NCBI GenBank assembly: GCA_026261815.1
Contig: JAMPIT010000379.1
Location: 19,084,501 to 19,148,500 of the forward strand
Length of the DNA: 64,000 nucleotides
Origin: Monarcha castaneiventris obscurior
Taxonomy: Eukaryota > Chordata > Aves > Passeriformes > Monarchidae
Direction: 5' to 3'
The position numbers and the translations under genes are program-made. The notes beneath the pieces are model-generated. The model made no database searches. It was not told the origin of the DNA and saw nothing but the letters and a program-made list of their open reading frames with translations. Positions 54,646-64,000 of this stretch are shown here, one piece after another. Numbering within the stretch: the stretch's first letter is position 1; each line of letters starts with the position of its first letter.

Positions 54646-56239
54646 AGTATTCAATCCAGGACACCTTCCCTATAGCCAATTATCAGCTATTTGCTTTTTT
54701 ATGATTTTACCATGCCTTAGAAAATACCCATTAAGGAAAAAAGACATTTGCAAAAAGGAAGGAGAGAAAAAGGTCTGCAAAAGAAAAAGCGAAGACATTC
54801 CTCAAAGACAAAAGATCTCGCCTCACAGGCCAAGGTGAGCTTACCCAGGAGAAGTTCAGAGGATAAAAAATGTGACTGCAAAAAAAGAAAGAATTAAGGC
54901 CTGATGAATCACTTACAATGGATGAAAACTGTAAAGATGATTGATGGTATTTACATTCAGCTAGAGTAATAGCCCTGCACTAACCTGTTCAAACCTATAA
55001 AATCCAAGTCTGTTTCCACACACAGTTAAGGTCAGTGGAAAGCTTCCCTTGGTTTTGACTGTAAGGAATGGAGACAGAGGGGGGTTAACTATGCTGTGAG
55101 TCATGTGAAAGCAGTGTTTGCATGATATAATGGCCAATTATTAAGTCTTGGCATGCAAGAACATGATCATTCACATTTAAAGTGTGGCAATAAAGAGGAC
55201 AGAAGACATATGAGATTAAAGAGCAGAGAGAGGGGAGAAAGAGGGAGGAAGATAGCAGATTGCAAACCAACCAAATCCAGTGCACAAAATTGTATTTTAG
55301 GTAGGGGAACAGTATCGACTTCTAAGCCTTGGACTGAAAGCTCTTCTGACATTTTCCCATGAAATAGCTTGTCATGTGAAAATGCCAAATAATTGTAAGT
55401 TCTTTAGGAAATATTTTTTCCCAGTATTTTCATCATTCCAGTGATTTTAGACTAGAATTTTTATTGCAAAGAAAGAGAAAGGACAACTTCATTGTAGAAT
55501 AGCTAATAGCCTAGTGATCTTTGCACTTTACCTGCCTGCAGGTACGTAGTGCTATTTTCTAAGAAAATACCCTCAGTACTAAACTGCTTTACAGTGAGCA
55601 TGTTTTCTCTCTTTTTTTTTGTTTTGTTTGTTTTTTTCTTTAACACACTCAAAATACTTCGGAACATTTATTTTTCCCTTTTGATCATGGAAAAGAAAGA
55701 ATATCTATAAAATATTTACAAGTATTTCAAAAAAGTGGTCTCTTCAGTGGGCCATATCTAGCATTTAGGTCATGTGCCTATCATGTTAATTGAGTGTCAC
55801 TATGCATTAAGAACTGGTGGCACTTTCGAGAGGAGGGAAGGGGAGCAGTTCATTTAAAGTTGTTACACTATGAAAGGCTGCCTACCAGGGCGGGCTGAGT
55901 GATTCACAATGAATAATTTATTCTCTCCTTTCTCATGTGGAGTAGTGACAAGCAGGTTGCAAAGGGTTCTTTTTTTCCAGTATAGTTCTGTATTGTGTCT
56001 CTAAGCCTGGTCAAAAGCCAGTCCAAGTCAATGGAGGACTTTGAATTCAGACATGCTCCATGGTTCACAATGAATGTCAGTAGGCAGCAGCCCAGGGAAA
56101 GTTACACTGCCAGGAGTTTTGCTATATAGAGAGGAAAAATCAATGATCCTGCTTTGAGAAGCAGGTTAAAACATACAGTCCAAACTGGAAATATCTTAAG
56201 TAGCAGCTTTGAAGTCCCTCCACAAGGATTTTTTCAGGG

Positions 56240-56683
56240 ACAAAAATTTTGGGGTCTGGAGCATCTGTCTTATGAGGCGAGACTGCAGGAGCTGGGCCTG
56301 TTTAGTCTGGAGAAGACAAGACTGAGAGGGGATCTCATCAATACAAATAAATACCTCAAAGGCAGGTGTCGAGAGGATGGTGCCAGAGTGTTTTCAGTGG
56401 TGCCCAGCGACAGGATGCGGAGCAGTGGCTATAAACTAAAGTACAAGAAGTTCCACCTCAACATGAGGAAGAACTTCTTAACACTGAGGGAGGCAGAGCA
56501 CTGGAACAGGCTGCCCAGGGAGGTTGTGGAGTCTCCCTCTCTGGAGACATTCAAAACCCAGAAACCTACCTGGACACATTCCTGTGTCACCTGCTCTAGA
56601 TGACCCTGCTGTGGCAGGGGGATTGGACTCAATAATCTGCAGAAGTCCCTTCCAACCATAACAATTCTGTGATTCTGTGAGAA
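56240..56683 (+). mobile_element. CR1 LINE 3' fragment with reverse-transcriptase C-terminus
   Basis: A well-preserved CR1 3' end. From about 56245 it encodes a typical CR1 reverse-transcriptase C-terminal segment (residue pattern LEHLSYEARLQELGLFSLEK, then RLRGDL), continuing through 'EHWNRLPREVVESPSLETF'. It ends in the 3' UTR with a TTCTGTGATTCTGTGA tail at 56683. The open frame covering it (149 codons, 56154-56603) begins in flanking DNA, so its start is not the element's own. 5' truncation leaves no endonuclease or catalytic domain. It is less decayed than the other CR1 copies here. Confidence 0.95.
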
Positions 56684-57933
56684 GAGGCAAACACAAATGC
56701 ACCACTTTCTCCGAACAAGTGACAAGATCACAATAAGAAATTCCTTACTAGCTCTTCTGAGCACAGTTTTCCATAACTGCTCTGTGAGTAATGGGATGGA
56801 CTATACAAAAAAATGACTGCTTATCATCTGAATATTGTTATTTTTTTCTAAGTGATAAAAAATGACAATTTTTTTTTCTATTTTTTGATTGGTTTATACA
56901 TAAGCATTACTACTAGTATGAATTAAACCACTTTTCCACTATGTTGTTTATATTTTCTAGTGACCATTTATATTAGATAATCACTGCCACATGATCCTCA
57001 GATTTTAATGTAAAGTACATACAAAAAGGCCAGTGAAAGAAATTACACTACTTCTCAGTAAATATTGGAAAATTATTTAAAATCCAGAAAACTTTCCTAG
57101 TTTAGATGTATTTCATAGCTCAGCTCAAAATTGAAAGAAATAAATTGGACCACAGTTTGAAAAGCTGCATGAAACCTTTCTAAGCTAATCGCACCATTTT
57201 TCTGAGTGTCAGCTTGATAAATTTGGGAGATAAGCAATTTTCTTGTACAGAGACATTTTTAGTCTTTACTTCTTGGGAATATTGCAGTAATAAGGAACAT
57301 CCTCAAGCAAGGAAACAAAATCCTCTTAATATTTAAAAAAGCTAACCAAACCCTAGCAGGGGCCACACAGCACTCTCCCATCCACAGCTCAAGAACTGGT
57401 ATGGGTTGGAGCCTAATTCCAGCCACAATTGTGGAGGTAGACACTCAGTTTTGCAATATTTGAAGACATGGGTGCAGGCACTTCTGTGCCGTTCTGAAAT
57501 ACTGGCATAAAAAATGGCCTACATTCTACATGGCCTTAGAAACCTCAGTCAGCTGTTTTTTGACTCGTGATCAAAATAATGACATTTGCAGGTTTAGTTT
57601 GTTGGTTGGTTGGGTTTTTTAATACTTTTATTTTGGTTTGAATGTGGGCAAGAGAAACCACACAGTAATTTAGGGACAGTATCATCTAGGATGTGGTAGA
57701 CTCTTTAAAACAGAAACTTGAGTCCTAATGTTTGGCATGAGTGAACCACAGTGACTAAAGTCTGTGTGAAGATGGGTCGACAGGGTTGATCTTACTGAGA
57801 TATAAAGCTCCATCCTGGACCGGAGAAGCATTTTCCAATAGAAGTTTTTTTTGAAATGGGGTTTTTTCAGTGAATCGTACATTACAATATGAAAAAGACA
57901 TGGCAGATATTTGAAATTCCTTTGAAAGTCATT
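56684..57933. other. Noncoding DNA between CR1 and ERV
   Basis: AT-rich spacer with no recognised gene. A short TTGG-rich patch lies at about 57599-57614. Confidence 0.6.
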
Positions 57934-58516
57934 TGTGCTGGTTTTGGCTGAGATGATAGAGTTACATTTCTTCACAGTAGCTAATACAAGTCTTTGCTTT
58001 GGATTTGTGCTGGACACAGTGTTGATAATTCAGGGATACTTTTCTGTTTCTGAGCAGTGCTTACACAGAGTCAAGGCCTTTTCTGTTTCTCCTGCTGCCC
58101 TAGCAGTGAGCAGGCTGGGGGTCCATGAGGAGATGGCAGGGCACACAACTGGGACACCTGGTGCCCACTGACAAAAGGGATGCCCTATACCGTGCTATTC
58201 TGTGCCTAACAATATAAAGCATGGGGAAAAAGATGGAAGGGGGGACCCTTGGAATGATGGCATTTGTGTTATGCGTGATGAAACCCTGCTTTCCTGGAGA
58301 TGGCTGAACATCTTCCTGATGATGGGACATGGTGAAAAAATTCCTTGTTCCGCACTGTTTCTGTGCACAGCTTTTGCTTTATCTATTGAACTTTTACCTC
58401 CCCATGACTTTCTCACTTTTACTCCTCTGATTCTCTACCCCAGCCCAGTGGTGGGGGGGAGAGGGGAGCGAGAGGCTGAGTCATGTTTGGTTGCTGCCTG
58501 GGGTTAAACCACAACA
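57934..58516 (+). mobile_element. ERV LTR, apparently 5' LTR of a partial provirus
   Basis: A 583-base unit starting TGTGCTGGTTTTGGCTGAG and ending TTAAACCACAACA, with TG...CA termini. It carries TATAAA at 58213-58218 within 'aacaatataaagcatgggg', at the position expected for the U3/R boundary. No canonical AATAAA is seen; the corresponding area reads ATTGAAC, suggesting a mutated signal. The family is one I know to be abundant in birds, probably ERVL-class, but the class is from memory. Retroviral leader sequence follows directly, so this is a 5' LTR rather than a solo LTR. The left flank (TCATT) cannot be tested for a target duplication because the 3' end is missing. Confidence 0.88.
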
Positions 58517-59098
58517 GTTCTTACTGGAATATAATGTGGGGCTCAAAGCATTCAAGATAACCACAGATTTGGTTGGAATGTGCTAGATCAAATTTATAGT
58601 TGAGGTTGCTGTTTAGATATGAATTGCCAAGCTCCTGTGCTTGCCATGGGGCTTGCTTGCCTGACTATGGTTTAGAGCCTAGTGTTCATTAGTGGCTGCT
58701 TTTTGTTTTTACTGCTTGCTGCAGAGCTGCACTGCTTCTTTTCTTACTCTGCTGTGCCTGGGAACATTTGATAATAGCAATTGTGATGTGTATGGGCTGG
58801 CAGGTGTCCAGGGCATCACTGCTGTGCCTGTGTTGCTGAGCTGGAGAGGCTGGAAATCCAGGGTGAAGTCGAGTTGAAGGAACTGTGACCTGCGGATGAG
58901 TCCACGGGGCAGCAGGGCACCCCAAAGTGTCTGTGGCCATGGATAAGTCCACACCAGAGCAGGTGCATCTTGGAGCATCTGTGGCCATGGTTATGGCTCT
59001 GCTGGGGCAGATACACCTTAAAGCATCAGTGGCTGTGCATGAGGTTGTGAAGGAGCACCTGAAGTGTGTGGCCATGTACCACATACGCTACACATGGT
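58517..59098 (+). mobile_element. Partial ERV internal region (leader), truncated
   Basis: Sequence continues from the LTR with a candidate primer-binding site at 58525-58542 (TGG..., ending GTGGGGC). This resembles the lysine-tRNA type seen in many retroviruses but is decayed in the middle. Downstream is GC-richer leader-like sequence and, from 58884, a 48-base repeat. No gag, pol or env open frame is recognisable. After about 59098 the sequence returns to AT-rich host DNA and no 3' LTR is found, so the provirus is 3'-truncated and cannot be functional. Confidence 0.68.
58884..59066 (+). repeat. 48-bp tandem repeat in ERV leader, about 3.8 units
   Basis: Units start at 58884, 58932, 58980 and 59028, each opening with TGTGGCC-like sequence and ending near AAGCATC or its variants. 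The first three are exactly 48 bases apart; the fourth is shorter (39 bases to the next TGTGGCC at 59067). From 58932 to the stop at 59096-59098 one frame stays open, giving a degenerate 16-residue repeat; in the first unit that frame has a stop. Confidence 0.8.
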
Positions 59099-59351
59099 AG
59101 TGATCCTCAAATATGAGTAATCTCTGCAAGCAATTACCGCACAATGTTTTGTCAAATGAAAATGATCTATCTATAACATTTCAGTGATTCTGCAGATAAC
59201 TATCCATATCAAAAGAAAAGCTGAAGAAAATAGTTTGAAATATTACTGGATTAGCTGGATTCAATTCAACACAAAGAGCAGGAAACACAGGCCCCATTTC
59301 TGATTCCAGAACAACCACAATGCACCTCTTGTGATGTGCAAAGGCCTGCAC

Positions 59352-59381
59352 AATAGCCCCTGTCTCAAGGAAGGGGCTATT
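59352..59381. repeat. Inverted repeat, 10-bp perfect stem
   Basis: AATAGCCCCT at 59352-59361 pairs exactly with AGGGGCTATT at 59372-59381 around a 10-base loop. A second weaker stem-loop (TGCACCTC, TTGT, GATGTGCA, one mismatch) lies just upstream at 59321-59340. Too short for a standard microRNA precursor. Confidence 0.8.
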
Positions 59382-61024
59382 CCTCTCTCTTGTTACTTTA
59401 TCACTTGTGTTCCTGCCTTACTGAAAAGTAAAGATTGTAGGGCTGTCTGTGACCTGAACTTTGACATAGTTACTGAGTGAATTACTAAACTGACTTCTGT
59501 CACAACAACAAAAAATCAGCATGGAAATATGCCATCAGTGTTTCATGGGGATTATTCTTCTCATAAGGCTCCGGATCATGTTTTCCCACCATCTACCCAT
59601 TTCCTTCATATTTCCTTCTGACAAACCACCGCAAAGTTCTCCAATCTTACAGCTTTTTCCAGGTACACTAACCAAGGTGAGGCGTGTCTGTTTCTTTCCC
59701 CACACAGATATTCTTTCTCTGTGCTTCTGGGGCCCAGCAAAAAGCCAAGCACTTAAAAAGCAGAATATGTATTATTTCTTGTTCTTTCACCCGATCCTAG
59801 AGGAGTCTGTAGCAGACCATGGAACAAGTGCTAGCTTGCCTGACCCAGAGCATGAACATTGAATTTGGATCAGCTGATACAGTTGGAAGACGTGGGATGT
59901 TTAGAAACAAAGTACTGGCAAATCTCTACTACTCTATGCAAGCCAAGTTGTTTCAAGGGTCAACACCAAAGCCAATTTGGATGGATACATGGACTTGAAA
60001 TCATAAAAATATATACTCATTTGTAAACATTTGTGTCTTGTTTGTTCCTTTGAAGTCTTTTACAATTTGTGTGCACTAAGGCATTCATTTGTTTATTATT
60101 CTCACTGGGTAGGGTTTGAAATTTGCTCTGTTTGGACAATTGAAGCAGCAAGTAAATGACTGATACTAAAACAAATGTCTGGAGACCATAATACAATTTT
60201 TAAATCACACTGCTCAATTTCTTGTTTGTTTTTCTAGATGGTACATTATTTACTTACATCTGTTTCTACTGTAGACAAATCCGAGTCTTCACTACTGCCC
60301 AGAGTTTTCACTATAAATCTGTCATAACCTGGTTTTTTTGGTCCTTAACAAGGCAGTGTCCTGAGTTATGTAGATACTATTTGGGTATTAATTTTTGTTT
60401 TAAAAACAGCAGAATGTAGGGACATTTCTCTAGCAATAAAAGATAATTGCATGTTTCTACTAATTAACAGTTTCTTTTGTAAATTCCCAAAGAAAACCAT
60501 TAGGCATATAATTCAAACCTTTAAAATCTGTAAAAAAGTAAATTGTTACCGAGTTCTTCTTGACTAGCTTTAAGTAACAATCAAACAAAAAGATTGTCTC
60601 ACATTCTGACTACTTAGAAATACAGAGCAACTCTCCTAAAAAGTTAATTGACTTTTGAATCTTCACTATTTGAAAGGCAGAACCATATCAAAGGCATCAC
60701 CAGAGATGGGTCACTGGGTTGTATTTCACCTCTATAGCTATTGTGGGGCTCTAATCACTGATCTGAAGTCCTTGCTAGCACAATTTTCATTATTCTCTGT
60801 AAATTTCAAAGACAAACCACTTAAAATAATTTAAAAAAATTTGATTGTTAGGTGTCCATTAGTTTCCACTTCAGAAGGTTTAAGACATTCTACTCAGCAT
60901 TGCTAATTTTTCTTTGCAAAAATTGTCTTTTTTCCATTTAAGTGCACAAATTATACATCTTATGTCCATATTTTAGCCTGGTACTCTAAAGAGGTAGTTC
61001 CTACTACAGACATTCTTTTCTAAG

Positions 61025-61054
61025 TTTCATTAAAAATGGGCGTTTTTAATGAAA
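61025..61054. repeat. Inverted repeat, 12-bp perfect stem
   Basis: TTTCATTAAAAA at 61025-61036 is the exact reverse complement of TTTTTAATGAAA at 61043-61054, separated by TGGGCG. It could form a cruciform or RNA hairpin. No flanking target duplication or transposon body was recognised. Confidence 0.85.
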
Positions 61055-62473
61055 AGTGAAAGAAGGACAGAAGCCTCCAAGACCATTAAGTTCCTAAAAG
61101 TTTGTCATAATAAATAGCTAATTAAAAGGAGGGCATTTCAAGTTGCTACATCTTCTGAAGAGCTTCTGTTTTGCCCCCTGGAACAACATATCATTGCAAC
61201 ATACCATATTTTTTATTATTTCAATTCCAAGTTCTTTAAAGCAGGTATCACTGCCTCATTGACTCAACATTTCAGGCCGTTCTCTTCTCAAAAGAAGGAG
61301 GCAAAGCCTTGCTTCTGTGCATCAGGCTGTGTGTGCACATGCAAACACATGAAGCCTTGCATGGTGTTGTACAGATATATGTCTGTATATACATATGCAC
61401 ATACAGAGGTAAAAAAAACTTCTTTCCAATAGGATAGTCTATGTCATCTTTTAGTTTTTCTCAGCAAATGGCATTCAGGTCTTTGCTTCAGGAATTGTGT
61501 TTGGTGAATTCCTCCTGGTGAACCTTCTGTCATTTTCCAGCTCTGTCTTCCACCCATTGCAAAATACTAATTGTTGTTTTCATCAGAAATCTTTAAGGTC
61601 TTCAAAATTTTAGAAACTCCACTTCTATATTCAAACAGAATTTAAATTGTGCCATTAAGAAAAATAAAGGAAAGTTTCTTTTCTGTGGAGTTCTTTAGAG
61701 ATGTTTGGCTGACTTTCTCTAGCAGTGTGTTATGAAACTGCAGCATATACTCGTAGTCATCATGAATCTGAGAATAGTTCTGTTTGATTTCCAAAAACAC
61801 AATTCAGAACTCCCCAGTGAATGGATAACCATTTTTTAAACTTGGGGAATTAAATTAAACTTGCTTTCTGTATTTTATTCTTAAACAGCAATGTAGTCAT
61901 AACATTGTCTAATGCCAAAATAATTTTTGTTTACTTGTCATCAGTATATGACCTCAAGTTCCTTGAATGGAATTATTTGGAAGGAAACACACAGTATTAT
62001 TTTCAAGAATCATGTGAATATTTATATCAGTTCTATTTGCAAACAATTTTTTTCTTTCTGGATCATGTCCCATTAGGCTTGTTCATGCAAATTTCTCTTG
62101 AAGTTTCTTCTTTTTAGGCTGCTGAAAGCACAATGTAACACAAAACATAGATAATTATCAGTATCTTTACATATTTCTCTTTTATAGTGGTTGGGGGGGG
62201 GGGATGGTTGACATTTTTTCCAGTCACTTTTCCCACTAACTTGAAAAATATCTCATTGGTGAATTGAATAGTGAGAGATAGATTTGTCTTAAGAGGAAAA
62301 ACAGCATAATAAATTGTGTGGGTGTACTCTGAATAAAACATTTCTTAGAACAGCAGTAAATTTCATGACCTGCCTCTAAGTGCTTCAGAATATAATGTTT
62401 CTGGATATCATTAACATATCATAGAGATTATGGTTTTCAAGGAAGATGAGAATTACTCTTACAAAATGATTTG

Positions 62474-62955
62474 TAGAATCACTGAGTTGTTTAGGTTGGA
62501 AAAGACCTTAAGAACATTGAGTCCAATGATTAACCCAGCTCTGCCAAGTTCACCACTAAACCAGGTCCCCCAAGACTATATCTACATGTCTTTTAAAAAC
62601 CTCCAGGAATGGTGACTCAACCACTTCCCTGGGCAGCCTGTACCAATTCAACCACCCTTTTGGTGAAGAAACATTCCCTAATATCCAATCTAAGCCTCCC
62701 TGGCACAATTTGAGGCCATTTCCTCTTGTCCTGCTGCTTGTTACTTGGGAGAAGTAGCCCCCACCAGGCTGCAACCTCCTTGCAGGGAGTTGTAGAGAGT
62801 GGTAAGATTCCCTTCAGTCTCTTCTTCTCCAGAATAAACAGCCCCAGGTCTCTCAGCTGCTCCTCAGCGCATTTATGCTCCAGACCCTTCACCAGCTCCA
62901 TTGCCCTTCTCTGGACACGCTCCAGAACCTCAATGTCCTTATTGGAGTAAGACTG
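62474..62955 (-). mobile_element. CR1 LINE 3' fragment with reverse-transcriptase C-terminus
   Basis: On the minus strand a 118-codon frame (62617-62973) gives the familiar CR1 reverse-transcriptase tail: 'EVLERVQRRAMELVKGLEHK' followed by a LRDLGLF...EKKRL motif. The 3' UTR follows, ending in a decayed TTCTA tail at 62474. The subfamily differs from the copy at 56240: the region after the EKKRL motif and the 3' UTR wording are unlike it. It is 5'-truncated near 62955. Confidence 0.94.
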
Positions 62956-64000
62956 GAAGGACAGAGGAGACACTGCTTGTGCTCCTGATCACTTAACCAG
63001 TCATTCCAAGGCCATGAAGTTTCTCTTGATTGCCCATGGACTTCTCATTGTAACTTCACTTCTGATTACCTGGAAAATAAATAAAGGACGGTAATCTGAG
63101 GGCCGTACTAAGGTGAGAAGCTTTTTTCCCCACATCTTTAATCAAGAAGGTGTTACAAAATAATGAGCAGCTGCCAATACTGTCAGGTCTTGAACAGGCA
63201 CAGACACAGAGATGCAAAGATGCTCAATCCAACCATTTAGGTTTTGCCTTGCTATCAGTGAAGGGATTCCTCTTCAGTCTCTGGATTAGCTCTTAATGTC
63301 AGTCAGAGGCCAGACACAAATCTGTGGGAAACAAGCATATTCCTCTCTTTCTGTGAATGATGGGACCAAATTGCCTTTCTTTCACCCACTAAGAAACAAA
63401 AAAAGCAGTAGAAAACTTCAAACACCAGAATGCATAAGAAATGCATAAGAAAGATTATGAGGTCTTCCATGAAGTTAAACAGTTTCTGCCATGGTACTTG
63501 CAGCAAACTACTCCGAAGTAAGCACAAAGAAGAAAGAGGAAGCACAGAAGTTGTAAATTTTAAACAACATCAGTTTTTTCAGCGATGGGTCCAAATGATG
63601 TCAAAGAGCAAAGTATTGACACAAACTGCTTTCCTGAGGTTATCTCCTCACTGGATCAATAAAAACATCTTCCCCTACCCATGTCTCCACAACTGCACAG
63701 CATCTCACCCAGCCATGCCTAGTCTCATAAGCAGGAATTCTCATTTCAAAGCCTGATTTGACGTGCCTGTTCCTCTAGGTAAAAATATTTGCAACCTCTC
63801 TTGTGAAGTAGGGAATCTAGCTCATGAATGCAGATCTACACAATGAGATTATGGCTGAGAAAGTGAAGAGTAGAGCTCATTTATTCTACATGCCTACTCC
63901 AGAAAAAGATGATCATCATCCATCAATAACATGCACTGGAGTAAAGAATCCCAGAGAGGACAAACACAGCTGTGCCAGAGGCACAAAAGAAACAACATTG
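62956..64000. other. Noncoding DNA, no gene recognised
   Basis: No recognised gene or repeat. A 108-codon plus-strand frame at 63430-63756 has no domain-like features, and an overlapping minus-strand frame of 80 codons is equally open. Confidence 0.6.

Larger units (their letters stand above)
47968..56239. other. Mostly unique noncoding DNA, no gene recognised
   Basis: No recognised gene. Two adjoining plus-strand frames (118 codons at 50569-50925, then 114 codons at 50864-51208 in another frame) are unusually long for AT-rich DNA but match no family I know. A 14-base near-exact doublet (CCAGGTTTTATGAT, CCAGGTTATATGAT) lies at about 53247-53275. Two probable ancient SINE relics are listed separately. 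Confidence 0.55.
59099..62473. other. Noncoding DNA, no gene recognised
   Basis: AT-rich host sequence with no recognised gene or dispersed repeat. It contains two adjacent short inverted repeats at 59321-59381 and a perfect 12-bp inverted repeat at 61025-61054. A run of G (about 10 bases) lies at about 62193-62202. Confidence 0.6.

Noticed and set aside
56154..56603. 149-codon frame as a host gene
   Set aside because: Its C-terminal two-thirds is the CR1 reverse-transcriptase tail; the N-terminal part is flanking sequence read by chance.
58689..59084. 131-codon minus-strand frame with His-rich repeats
   Set aside because: Antisense reading of the 48-bp repeat in the ERV leader.
62617..62973. 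118-codon minus-strand frame as a host gene
   Set aside because: It is the CR1 reverse-transcriptase C-terminus of a 5'-truncated LINE.

Overview
This window reads as vertebrate nuclear DNA, most likely from a bird and probably a songbird (Passeriformes). It is AT-rich, CpG-poor and intron- or gene-desert-like. No open reading frame in it has credible homology to a host protein, and I see no convincing multi-exon gene, rRNA, functional tRNA, CRISPR array or bacterial-type operon. The open frames present are short (under about 170 codons), often open on both strands, and usually explained by repeats or chance.

The bird assignment rests on the repeats. There are five or six 3' fragments of CR1 LINEs (2021-2423 minus, 10034-10110 minus, 28181-28438 plus, 56240-56683 plus, 62474-62955 minus, and a doubtful one near 34760). 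There are two copies of an avian LTR family beginning TGTGCTGGTTTTGGCTG: one truncated at 35153, and one complete LTR at 57934-58516 still joined to about 580 bases of proviral leader. A second, unrelated LTR-like unit lies at 26924-27356. A tRNA-Ile-derived SINE with a CR1-like tail at about 20855-20993 matches what I know as TguSINE1, a songbird SINE, and is the best lineage marker in the window.

Layout: 1-2020 is unique sequence with a perfect 14-base RFX-type palindrome at 1496. 2021-28438 is mostly unique DNA with scattered CR1, SINE and LTR insertions, short tandem duplications (15 bp x3 at 10817, 23 bp x3 at 27677) and an ATT microsatellite. 28439-47750 is the longest stretch with few recognisable elements and contains several AT-rich blocks that look like candidate conserved noncoding elements. 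47751-47967 is a striking compound pyrimidine microsatellite: 21 perfect TTCCC units, then about 18 TTCCTC units. 47968-64000 carries two probable ancient tRNA/MIR-like SINE relics, two CR1 copies and the partial endogenous retrovirus with a 48-bp leader repeat.

No genes work together here. The window is best described as noncoding host DNA with retroelement fossils, simple repeats and a few candidate regulatory or structural motifs. I found no evidence for a new multi-gene system. The points most worth checking are the compound polypyrimidine tract, the provirus leader with its 48-bp repeats, the RFX palindrome, the diagnostic SINE and some long inverted repeats.
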